Assembly: GCA_947305245.1 (NCBI GenBank)
Contig: CAMZDG010000021.1
Location: 1-44,954, forward strand
Length of the DNA stretch: 44,954 bases
Reading direction: 5' to 3'
Source of the DNA: an uncultured Lachnospiraceae bacterium
GTDB lineage: Bacteria; Bacillota; Clostridia; Lachnospirales; Lachnospiraceae
How positions within the stretch are numbered: the first letter of the stretch is position 1; every line of letters begins with the position of its first letter. The notes beneath the pieces were generated by a model. That model was given only the letters and a program-made list of their open reading frames with translations. It searched no databases and was not told where the DNA came from. The position numbers were made by a program, and so were the translations under genes. Of the stretch, positions 26,801-34,118 are shown one piece after another.

Positions 26801-27985
26801 ATGGAGCGGGAAAGAAACTTAGATTTTGACGAAGTGGTGGAGCGAAGGAATACGGACAGCTTAAAATTTGATTTTGCGGTGCGCAGGGGAAAGCCTGCGG
26901 ACGTGCTTCCCCTCTGGGTCGCAGACATGGATTTTAAGACCTCCAGCTTCATCCTGGATGCGGTGGAGGAACGTGCAAGGCATGGGATCTTCGGCTACAC
27001 GGAGACGAGAGAGGATTATTTCGAGGCCTTGCAGGGCTGGATGAAGTCGCATCACGGACTGGACATAGAGCCGCAGTGGATCCTGAAGACGCCGGGCGTG
27101 GTCTTTGCCCTGGCGATGGCGGTGAAGGCCTATACGGAGGCAGGGGATTACGTGCTGATCCAACAGCCGGTTTACTATCCGCTTACGGAGGTGGTTCAAG
27201 ACAATGGCCGTAAGGTGATCAGCAGCAACCTTGTGCCGGAGGATGGAACCTATCACATCGACTTTGAAGACTTTGAAAACAAAATTCAGGAATATCACGT
27301 AAAGCTCTTTATGCTCTGCAGTCCGCACAATCCCGTCGGCAGGGTGTGGACGAGGGAAGAGTTGCAAAGACTGGCAGAGATCTGCATAAAGCATGGCGTG
27401 ATCGTGGTCAGTGATGAGATCCACGAGGACTTTGTCTATCCTGGTCATAAGCATATTCCGTTCCTTACGGCAGATGAGCGCGCCAAGGAATTTTGCATCA
27501 CCTGTACCTCCGTCAGCAAGACCTTTAACCTTGCGGGACTGCAGATCGCAAACATTATCGTGCCAAACCAAAAGCTAAGGAGGGCGCTCAGGAAGCAGAT
27601 CCAGGCAGCAGGCTACAGCCAGCTCAATACCTTCGGCGTTGTGGCGTGCAAGGCGGCATATCAGCACGGTGAGGAGTGGCATCGGGCCGCCTGGAAGTAT
27701 ATTCAGGAGAATCTGCAGTTCCTGAAGGACTATTTGAAAAAAGAACTGCCGAAGGTGAAGGTCATCGAGCCGGAGGGGACCTATCTGGTATGGCTTGACT
27801 TTCGTGATTATGGCCTTTGCGGAGAGGAGCTTTCCGAACGGATCCTCACGAAGGCAAAGCTCTGGCTGGATGATGGCCATATCTTTGGAAAGATGGGTGC
27901 GGGGTATGAACGCATCAATCTTGCAACGAGCAGAAGCGTGTTAAAGGAGGCGTTAGAAAGGCTCCGCGGAGCGTTCCAAAAATAA
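26801..27985 (+). CDS. MalY/PatB-type aminotransferase, C-S beta-lyase
   Basis: A 394-aa fold-type I PLP enzyme. PLP lysine is Lys240 in CTSVSKTFNLAGLQIAN; the N-terminus has DFAVRRGKPADVLPLWVADM and FGYTE, characteristic of cystathionine beta-lyase/PatB. The C-terminal Arg region is GYERINLATSRSVL. These enzymes cleave cystathionine or other S-substituted cysteines to a thiol, pyruvate and ammonia. ATG 26801 is favoured over 26786 because GAGGG lies eight bases upstream. Last gene of the attenuator-2 operon; no terminator was recognised before the next promoter. Confidence 0.88.
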   Translation: MERERNLDFDEVVERRNTDSLKFDFAVRRGKPADVLPLWVADMDFKTSSFILDAVEERARHGIFGYTETREDYFEALQGWMKSHHGLDIEPQWILKTPGVVFALAMAVKAYTEAGDYVLIQQPVYYPLTEVVQDNGRKVISSNLVPEDGTYHIDFEDFENKIQEYHVKLFMLCSPHNPVGRVWTREELQRLAEICIKHGVIVVSDEIHEDFVYPGHKHIPFLTADERAKEFCITCTSVSKTFNLAGLQIANIIVPNQKLRRALRKQIQAAGYSQLNTFGVVACKAAYQHGEEWHRAAWKYIQENLQFLKDYLKKELPKVKVIEPEGTYLVWLDFRDYGLCGEELSERILTKAKLWLDDGHIFGKMGAGYERINLATSRSVLKEALERLRGAFQK

Positions 27986-28005
27986 ATTTCAAAAAATCTC
28001 ACAAA

Positions 28006-28039
28006 ACCTATTGACATAGTAGGCTAATAGTGATATGAT
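28006..28039 (+). promoter_or_regulatory. Promoter with Rrf2-type operator, site 4
   Basis: The identical 18-mer at 28006-28023 contains -35 TTGACA (28011-28016); 17 bases on is -10 TATGAT (28034-28039). From the 18-mer through TGATATG it matches site 1 base for base. Confidence 0.8.
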
Positions 28040-28071
28040 CACACTATCGAAGTTGAAAGGAGGCGTGAGAG

Positions 28072-28200
28072 ATGCTTACCACAAAGAGAACTCAGAAGAA
28101 TAACGGCATGTGTTGCCTACGAATGCGATACTCCCGGGCATTCAATTTGGCTGGGGCGTTCGGCTGTATGACAGCGCGCCTTGATGAACTTCGATGTTGA
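28072..28200 (+). CDS. Cysteine-rich leader peptide 3 (42 aa)
   Basis: ATG 28072 has AAAGGAGG (28056-28063) eight bases upstream. The core is Gly-Met-Cys-Cys-Leu-Arg-Met (Cys codons TGT TGC at 28111-28116); further Cys codons lie at 28165 and directly before the stop at 28195. The antiterminator strand CTCCCGGGCA starts 14 bases after the Cys pair. It is homologous to leader 2 in the core. It precedes metY and is separated from it by a terminator, so it is probably a cysteine-sensing attenuation peptide for metY. Confidence 0.8.
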   Translation: MLTTKRTQKNNGMCCLRMRYSRAFNLAGAFGCMTARLDELRC

Positions 28201-28256
28201 CCTAAAACATTGTAGATGCCAATTGCCCGGGAGAACGAAAGATTTCCCGGGTTTTT
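28131..28256 (+). promoter_or_regulatory. Attenuator 3: antiterminator and intrinsic terminator
   Basis: CTCCCGGGCA (28131-28140) is perfectly complementary to TGCCCGGGAG (28224-28233). The second strand overlaps the terminator 5' arm CCCGGGA (28226-28232), which otherwise pairs with TCCCGGG (28245-28251), followed by five T (28252-28256). The two pairings exclude each other. Between them lies an inner hairpin built from GGCG/CGCC and GCTGT/ACAGC (28155-28180). Confidence 0.78.
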
Positions 28257-28372
28257 GATTTCAAGGGAAGAATAAAACTGAATATGGAAAAGAGAGTTGT
28301 ATATCTGCAACCACAAATAAAAGAGAAGAAAAAAACCGAAAAATAATAAATGAGATAAAGGAGATTACGATC

Positions 28373-29659
28373 ATGAGCAATTATAAATTTGAAACCTTAC
28401 AGTTACACGTTGGCCAGGAGCAGGCGGATCCCGCAACCGATTCCAGGGCAGTGCCCATTTACCAGACCACTTCCTACGTATTCCACAACAGCAAGCATGC
28501 AGCAGATCGTTTCGGACTGGCAGACGCAGGTAACATTTACGGAAGACTGACCAACTCCACGCAGGACGTTCTCGAGAAGAGGATCGCCGCATTGGAAGGC
28601 GGTAGCGCAGCATTGGCACTGGCCTCCGGCGCAGCAGCAATTTCCTATGCCATCGAAGCTCTGGCAGCAAACGGCGGTCACGTGGTAGCACAGAAGACCA
28701 TCTACGGTGGCAGCTTCAACCTTCTGTCCCACACGCTTCCTCAGTATGGCATCAATACCACCTTCGTGGATGCTCATAATCTGGCAGAGGTAGAGGGAGC
28801 CATTCAGGATAACACCAGAGCCATCTACTTAGAGACGCTTGGCAATCCCAACAGTGACATTCCCAACGTGGATGCGATCGCCGAGATCGCTCATAAGCAC
28901 GGACTGCCCCTGGTGGTTGACAATACCTTTGGTACCCCTTATCTGTTCAGACCCATCGAGCATGGCGCTGACATCGTGGTGCATTCCGCAACGAAGTTCA
29001 TCGGCGGTCACGGAACGACCCTCGGCGGCATCATCATTGAGTCCGGCAAGTTTGACTGGAAGGCAAGCGGAAAGTATCCGAACATTGCCGCTCCGAACCC
29101 CAGCTATCACGGCGTAAGCTTCTACGACGTTGTGGGCCCGGCTGCATTCGTCACCTACATTCGCGCAATCCTCCTTCGCGATACGGGTGCAACCATTTCT
29201 CCCTTCAACGCATTCCTGCTCCTGCAGGGTGTTGAGACCCTGTCCCTGAGGCTGGACAGACACGTGGAGAACACGAAGAAGGTGGTAGAGTTCTTAAAGA
29301 ATCATCCTCAGGTAGAAAAGGTAAATCATCCTTCCATCGAGGATCATCCCGATCATGAACTCTACAAGAAGTTCTTCCCGAACGGCGGCGGTTCCATCTT
29401 CACCTTTGAGATCAAGGGTGGCCGTGAGGAAGCATGGAAGTTCATCGACGGACTTCAGATCTTCTCATTGCTCGCGAACGTGGCAGACGTTAAGAGTCTT
29501 GTGATCCATCCTGCATCCACGACGCACTCTCAGCTTTCCGATGAGGAGCTCGCAGATCAGGGCATCAAGCAGAACACGATCCGTCTTTCCATTGGTACGG
29601 AGCACATTGATGACATCATCGCAGACCTCGAGGCAGGATTTGCGGCAGCGAGAGCGTGA
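28373..29659 (+). CDS. metY: O-acetylhomoserine/O-acetylserine sulfhydrylase
   Basis: A 428-aa fold-type I PLP enzyme making homocysteine from O-acetylhomoserine and sulfide, and in some bacteria cysteine from O-acetylserine. PLP lysine Lys208 is in VHSATKFIGGHGTTLGG; YQTTSYVFHNSKHAADRF at the N-terminus and NVADVKSLVIHPASTTHSQL near the C-terminus are typical of the subgroup. The length exceeds MetB/MetC (about 390 aa), as expected for MetY. RBS AAAGGAG precedes the ATG. It stands alone behind leader 3, so it appears to be cysteine-attenuated as well as operator-controlled. Confidence 0.94.
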   Translation: MSNYKFETLQLHVGQEQADPATDSRAVPIYQTTSYVFHNSKHAADRFGLADAGNIYGRLTNSTQDVLEKRIAALEGGSAALALASGAAAISYAIEALAANGGHVVAQKTIYGGSFNLLSHTLPQYGINTTFVDAHNLAEVEGAIQDNTRAIYLETLGNPNSDIPNVDAIAEIAHKHGLPLVVDNTFGTPYLFRPIEHGADIVVHSATKFIGGHGTTLGGIIIESGKFDWKASGKYPNIAAPNPSYHGVSFYDVVGPAAFVTYIRAILLRDTGATISPFNAFLLLQGVETLSLRLDRHVENTKKVVEFLKNHPQVEKVNHPSIEDHPDHELYKKFFPNGGGSIFTFEIKGGREEAWKFIDGLQIFSLLANVADVKSLVIHPASTTHSQLSDEELADQGIKQNTIRLSIGTEHIDDIIADLEAGFAAARA

Positions 29660-29668
29660 CGAACCACA

Positions 29669-29714
29669 GGGACGGGGTTAGAGGTTCAAAAAAATGACCC
29701 ACAAACCCCGTCCC
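29669..29714. repeat. Long intergenic inverted repeat
   Basis: GGGACGGGGTT (29669-29679) and AACCCCGTCCC (29704-29714) are perfect 11-base inverted arms with a 24-base loop. No T tract follows, so it is not a standard intrinsic terminator, though it could end transcription with factor help. GC-rich arms around an A-rich loop resemble dispersed palindromic elements of Clostridia. Confidence 0.55.
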
Positions 29715-29779
29715 CCAGTAGCAAAAACTCTGAAAAAAGTGTATAATAGGGCGAGGCCCAAGAAAGAGAGGATGGAATT

Positions 29780-30715
29780 ATGGCTAAGATTTATAAGGGA
29801 ACGTTAGGACTGATCGGAAATACTCCGCTGGTGGAGGTAGTGAATATTGAGAAGGAACTGGGACTGGAAGCAACCATCCTGGTAAAGCTGGAATATTTTA
29901 ATCCCGCAGGATCCGTGAAGGATCGTATCGCGAAGGCGATGATCGAGGACGCGGAGGCGAAGGGACTTTTGAAGGAAGGCTCCGTGATCATTGAGCCGAC
30001 CAGTGGTAATACGGGAATCGGCCTTGCAGCCATCTCCGCAGCCAAGGGCTATCGCATCATTCTGACCATGCCCGAGACCATGAGCGTGGAGCGCAGAAAT
30101 ATCTTGAAGGCATATGGCGCAGAGATCGTTCTGACCGAAGGCGCAAAGGGCATGAAGGGTGCCATCGCGAAGGCAGAGGAGCTCGCAAATGAGATCCCGA
30201 ACAGCTTCATTCCCGGACAGTTCGTGAACCCTGCAAATCCTGCCATTCATAGGGCAACCACCGGTCCCGAGGTTTGGAAGGATACCGACGGCAAGGTTGA
30301 CATCTTTATCGCAGGCGTAGGCACCGGCGGAACCCTGACCGGTACTGGTGAATACTTAAAGTCTCAGAATCCGGACGTGAAGGTTGTGGCACTTGAACCC
30401 GAAACCTCTCCCGTACTTTCCGAGGGTAAGGCAGGCGCTCATAAGATCCAGGGCATTGGCGCAGGCTTCGTTCCTGACGTACTGAACACGAAGATTTATG
30501 ACGAAGTGATCAAGGCACCCAACGATGCGGCATTTGCCACCGCAAAGCTTCTTGCAAGGAAGGAAGGCATCTCCGTAGGCATCTCCTCCGGCGCGGCACT
30601 GTATGGCGCGATCGAGCTGGCAAAGAGACCTGAGAATAAGGGTAAGGTGATCGTGGCCCTGCTTCCCGACAGCGGCGACAGATATTACTCCACCGCACTG
30701 TTTACTGAAGCATAA
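29780..30715 (+). CDS. cysK: Cysteine synthase (O-acetylserine sulfhydrylase)
   Basis: A 311-aa PLP enzyme; PLP lysine Lys47 in [11 protein letters not shown], substrate loop PTSGNTGIG, phosphate loop [10 protein letters not shown]. It is the most conventional CysK of the three here and likely the housekeeping copy. A TATAAT at 29741-29746 with a poor -35 may be its promoter; neither the 18-mer operator nor a cysteine leader is present, so it escapes the control seen on the other operons. In Bacillus, CysK also partners CymR to sense O-acetylserine. A strong terminator follows. Confidence 0.94.
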   Translation: MAKIYKGTLGLIGNTPLVEVVNIEKELGLEATILVKLEYFNPAGSVKDRIAKAMIEDAEAKGLLKEGSVIIEPTSGNTGIGLAAISAAKGYRIILTMPETMSVERRNILKAYGAEIVLTEGAKGMKGAIAKAEELANEIPNSFIPGQFVNPANPAIHRATTGPEVWKDTDGKVDIFIAGVGTGGTLTGTGEYLKSQNPDVKVVALEPETSPVLSEGKAGAHKIQGIGAGFVPDVLNTKIYDEVIKAPNDAAFATAKLLARKEGISVGISSGAALYGAIELAKRPENKGKVIVALLPDSGDRYYSTALFTEA

Positions 30716-30748
30716 ATCATACTTTCAAACCTCCAAATCATAAACGTG

Positions 30749-30788
30749 AAAAGACGCAGCTTTCGAAACGGAAGGCTGCGTCTTTTAT
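30749..30788 (+). terminator. Intrinsic terminator after cysK
   Basis: AAAAGACGCAGC (30749-30760) and GCTGCGTCTTTT (30775-30786) form a perfect 12-base stem with its own T tract. Confidence 0.88.
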
Positions 30789-30832
30789 GTCGCCGCAGGG
30801 GTAAAGGGCAGCTTGGCGACTTGATTTTAGGA

Positions 30833-30861
30833 TTGCAAAAAGGGGGCTTCAATGTTACAAT
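30833..30861 (+). promoter_or_regulatory. Promoter of the zinc-ribbon membrane protein
   Basis: TTGCAA (30833-30838), 17 bases, TACAAT (30856-30861), ahead of the gene at 30915. Confidence 0.5.
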
Positions 30862-30914
30862 TTTATTGTTGAATGCTTAGGAAGTAATTGTCTGAGTGAA
30901 CGGGAGTCAAGGAC

Positions 30915-31997
30915 ATGAATTGTAAGAATTGTAACGCGGTCATGCGCGTGGATGAGGAGCGAAAATTATACGTATGTCCCTATTGTGAGAGCGTAGAGCC
31001 CTTTGAAGGTGTCTCCAAGGAAGAATTGCAGGGAATGCTGCACGCCGCCATGTCGGACGTGCGCAAGGAGACCATGAAGGAGGCGCAGGCGGTCCAGGCG
31101 GGGCATGCCTATGGAGACATAAGGAGCGCAGCCCAGAAGACAAAGGATGGCGTGATCCTTGCATTGCAGATCATTTATTGTGTCATTCTTGGCTTCTTCT
31201 CCATTGGAATCTTCACGGAGTATGTCTGGGTGGGCGTGGTATCCCTGCTCCAGCTTATTCTCATGATCGTCTCCATGACGATGAAGAAAAAATGGAATCA
31301 GACCGGGGAAGCGAAATACTGGAAGATCAAGAAGGGCTGTCAGATCGCCGTGATCTTGCTGATCATCGCATGGTTCATCGCGCTGACGTCGGCCCAGGTA
31401 GACCGCTATCTGAATTTGGATTCCGCTTGGCCTACGGCGGGGCTTGGCAGTGATCTTCCCGAGCCGGAAGGAAAAATTCGGCATGCCTACGCGACCGCTT
31501 CTGATTTTTATGCGTCGGTCACGGACACGTCGAAGGAGAACTATGATGCTTACGTGGCGGCATGTAAGGAAATCGGATACACAATAGATGCGGAAGAAAC
31601 GGACACAAGGTATGTTGCCTATCACGAAAAGACGGACAATAAGCTGACCGTGAGTTATTACAAAGAGATGAGTGAATTCAACGTCCAGGAAGATAAGGCA
31701 ATCGTGATGAATGATAGCTGGCCGACGGGGGAAATGGCGAAACTGATCCCTCAGCCGAAGACGGAGAAGTGTAGCATTTATCAATTAAGTCAGGATAACT
31801 TGCAGATCTATGTGGGAGATTTGACCCACGACGAATTCATAGAATATGTCACAGAGTGTATGGAAGCTGGATACGACGGAAGTTTTACAAAGCGGGATGA
31901 TGATTTTGACGGGTGGACGGATGATAATGTTTATCTGAGGATCGAATTCCAGCGGGGCAGGATCATGTTTATCAATGTGCATATCCTGTCATACTAA
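30915..31997 (+). CDS. Zinc-ribbon membrane protein of unknown function
   Basis: A 360-aa protein not assigned to a pathway. An N-terminal zinc ribbon has Cys3, Cys6, Cys21 and Cys24 (NCKNC and VCPYC). A helical linker is followed by about three membrane segments (VILALQIIYCVILGFFSIGI, VWVGVVSLLQLILMIVSMTM, IAVILLIIAWFIALTSA). The C-terminal part appears to be two copies of a domain of about 75 residues: each starts LPEPEGKIRH or IPQPKTEKCS and contains a Tyr-x-x-Tyr/Phe-x-x-Tyr-Val helix (NYDAYVAACKEIGYTI and EFIEYVTECMEAGYDG). Such domains are seen in small exported or membrane-bound Lachnospiraceae proteins. Confidence 0.8.
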   Translation: MNCKNCNAVMRVDEERKLYVCPYCESVEPFEGVSKEELQGMLHAAMSDVRKETMKEAQAVQAGHAYGDIRSAAQKTKDGVILALQIIYCVILGFFSIGIFTEYVWVGVVSLLQLILMIVSMTMKKKWNQTGEAKYWKIKKGCQIAVILLIIAWFIALTSAQVDRYLNLDSAWPTAGLGSDLPEPEGKIRHAYATASDFYASVTDTSKENYDAYVAACKEIGYTIDAEETDTRYVAYHEKTDNKLTVSYYKEMSEFNVQEDKAIVMNDSWPTGEMAKLIPQPKTEKCSIYQLSQDNLQIYVGDLTHDEFIEYVTECMEAGYDGSFTKRDDDFDGWTDDNVYLRIEFQRGRIMFINVHILSY

Positions 31998-32005
31998 ATA
32001 AAAAG

Positions 32006-32045
32006 CTCGGAGCCGTAAGGATGTTCACGGCCCCGAGTTTTCTTT
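32006..32045. terminator. Bidirectional terminator between convergent genes
   Basis: CTCGGAGCCGT (32006-32016) pairs with ACGGCCCCGAG (32027-32037) with one mismatch; T-rich sequence follows on the plus strand and an A run (32001-32004) serves the minus strand. Confidence 0.82.
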
Positions 32046-33202
32046 TATTCTTCTGTGTCGGAAAAATCTGCCAGGGACTTTCGAACGGTGATCCCATTGA
32101 CCTCGACGGTGCCGTCAAGCGCGATGACAAGGCATTGACGACCGTCGATGACGCGCGTCTCGATCAGGTCGGTGCGCTCGGGCTTTACCTTGACGACCAC
32201 ATCAGGCGTCTTGACCTCAAAGCTCTTTGCATTCATCACGTTGCTCACGAACAGCTCTGCATCCTCACCGGCGGTTTCCTCATAGTGCTCCTCGAAGTGG
32301 GCGAGCTTTTCATTCGAGACGCCGCTGTCCGCCAGGATGGTCTTTACTTCATTCTTGTCCAGGATCAGGGGCTCCGGATCCTCCTTGAGCTTATGTTCTT
32401 CGACCATTTCGGTCAGCTTCTCGTGAATGTTCTTTACGATCTCCAGATCACAGGCGTCCTCCAGAGTCTCCTCAATGATGGCGTGGAAGGTCTCCTTCTG
32501 GCTTCCTGCCGAGAGGGGCAGGGGACAGCCGAGAATGGCGTCCACAAGACCGTCCTTTAGGTCCTCGCCGTCCTTGGTATAATAGAGCACGCCGTGCAGG
32601 TCCGTACTGCGGTCGTTAAACGCAGGGAACAGAAAGCCCATCTGCGGCATTGACACCACCCAGTCGCGGATGCGGTTCTGGAAGGCATTTTCCTCGGGAT
32701 TATAAGAGAGGCCCGGCTTGCTGAGCTCCACGGGACAGACGCAGGCGAGCACATACTCATATACCTCATCGGATGCGTCCTCGTTCTCAATGCCGTCCGA
32801 GGTGTGCTTTGGCACGTCATAGCTGTCATGGATGATCAGGATCAGATAATTTCCCACGTACTCATAAGAGGAGATGATCTGGTCGTAGAACTGCTCCAGC
32901 AGGGCATCGTCCCGCAGTCCGCTTTGCTTTAAGCGATACAGGAATTCCTGCGTGCCGCCTGCCTCCTCGCTGGAGAGGGGGAACTCCAGATTGATCAGGT
33001 TCTTTCCCAAGCTTCCGGAAAGGGCCTTTTTCAGGATTTCAAAGTACTTGAACATTTCCTCCTCGGGGAGGGCCAAAAAGGCCTGGGAGAACTGGGTCTT
33101 TTTATTTTTCTCTCCATCCACGTAGCAGCCGCAGATGCGGTCGATGGAGCATTTCTTAGGGTTGAAAAGCTTTTTGATCTCGGCGATCTCTTGTTTGATC
33201 AT
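32045..33202 (-). CDS. DUF4317 family protein
   Basis: A 385-aa protein of a family common in Lachnospiraceae and without a known function. The N-terminus MIKQEIAEIKKLFNPKKCS and RICGCYVDGEKNKKTQF is the diagnostic block. It is soluble, acidic and has no signal peptide or membrane segment. Start 33202 agrees with the family; an in-frame TTG at 33250, close behind a strong AGGAGGAGG, would add 16 residues and cannot be excluded. A minus-strand promoter (TTGTTG, 17 bases, TATACT, 33304-33276) fits. Confidence 0.8.
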   Translation of the reverse strand: MIKQEIAEIKKLFNPKKCSIDRICGCYVDGEKNKKTQFSQAFLALPEEEMFKYFEILKKALSGSLGKNLINLEFPLSSEEAGGTQEFLYRLKQSGLRDDALLEQFYDQIISSYEYVGNYLILIIHDSYDVPKHTSDGIENEDASDEVYEYVLACVCPVELSKPGLSYNPEENAFQNRIRDWVVSMPQMGFLFPAFNDRSTDLHGVLYYTKDGEDLKDGLVDAILGCPLPLSAGSQKETFHAIIEETLEDACDLEIVKNIHEKLTEMVEEHKLKEDPEPLILDKNEVKTILADSGVSNEKLAHFEEHYEETAGEDAELFVSNVMNAKSFEVKTPDVVVKVKPERTDLIETRVIDGRQCLVIALDGTVEVNGITVRKSLADFSDTEE

Positions 33203-33275
33203 GGCAGTGGTGCATCCTTTCAGGAATAGTCTTTTGCGCCCGGGAGGCAAGGTGCCTCCTCCTTGCGCATAGGTA

Positions 33276-33304
33276 AGTATACCTTAAATCAAGGTTTTCA
33301 ACAA
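33276..33304 (-). promoter_or_regulatory. Promoter of the DUF4317 gene
   Basis: On the minus strand TTGTTG (complement of 33299-33304), 17-base spacer, TATACT (complement of 33276-33281). Just downstream, GCAAGG/CCTTGC (33248-33266) can form a hairpin around AGGAGG-rich sequence. Confidence 0.5.
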
Positions 33305-33483
33305 GCCAATCTGACGTTTTTTTTCGAAATGGTGCTGAATCCTTAAAAAGAATGGCAGGGATTGGAGAGAAGGGGAGATTTTGCGCGACGGAATGCTGTT
33401 GAGAAGGGGGCGGGAAAGCATTACAATGGGTTTTGACGATTATTTAGAGCGAAATAAGAAGGAATGCGGAGGTAAGTCACGAC

Positions 33484-34002
33484 ATGGAGCAATTGCAAGT
33501 TACTTCCACAAAAGACAATGAAAAAGTACACAAGCTCTTAAACGATCTTCTAAGTACCGATAAGGAATTCCAGATCATGATCACGGTGCCCGCCCGGGAG
33601 CAGGTGGCAAAGCGGAAAAGCGAAGTGCCTCTCGAGGAGAAGCTTCCCTCTGCCAAGGACTTAGAACAGGAGGTGACGGGCATGATCCATGAGATCGGCG
33701 TGCCCGCGCATATCAAGGGGTATCAGTACCTTCGGGAAGCCATTATGATGGCGGTCAAGGACCCCGCCATGATCAGCTCCATCACAAAGATCCTATATCC
33801 CACCATCGCGAAGCGCTTTCAGACCACGCCAAGCCGCGTGGAGCGGGCCATCCGACATGCCATTGAGGTGGCCTGGAGCAGGGGACGGACGGAGACCTTG
33901 GACTCCATGTTCGGATATACCATTGATACCAGTAAGGGAAAGCCGACCAATTCAGAATTCATCGCACTGATCGCTGACAGGATCCGTCTGGCATATAAAT
34001 AG
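33484..34002 (+). CDS. Spo0A effector-domain protein lacking a receiver domain
   Basis: A 172-aa protein. Residues about 57-172 match the DNA-binding effector domain of Spo0A, the master regulator of sporulation, nearly block for block: [54 protein letters not shown], and [19 protein letters not shown]. The usual phosphoacceptor receiver domain (about 125 aa) is absent; instead there are about 55 residues of charged, probably helical sequence without the conserved Asp or Lys. Full-length Spo0A is about 260 aa. No receiver-like remnant was found in the 280 bases upstream. It may bind 0A boxes without phosphorylation control, or modulate the true Spo0A; both are inference. Confidence 0.87.
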   Translation: MEQLQVTSTKDNEKVHKLLNDLLSTDKEFQIMITVPAREQVAKRKSEVPLEEKLPSAKDLEQEVTGMIHEIGVPAHIKGYQYLREAIMMAVKDPAMISSITKILYPTIAKRFQTTPSRVERAIRHAIEVAWSRGRTETLDSMFGYTIDTSKGKPTNSEFIALIADRIRLAYK

Positions 34003-34118
34003 GGGATTTTGTGCATGTTGCATAGTTTTTGGGAAAAATTGGGAACCCTCTTTATTCTTTTTGAGATTTGTAGTATACTATTTCCGAAGTATAAGTTTTT
34101 TTCGCTGGAGGGATTCTA

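Noticed and set aside
27960..27980. GCTCCGCGGAGC palindrome at the end of the MalY gene as a terminator
   Set aside because: A perfect palindrome with almost no loop, inside coding sequence and without a T tract.
33426..33521. 31-codon frame overlapping the start of the Spo0A-like gene
   Set aside because: No convincing RBS, no homology and only a short overlap; probably chance.
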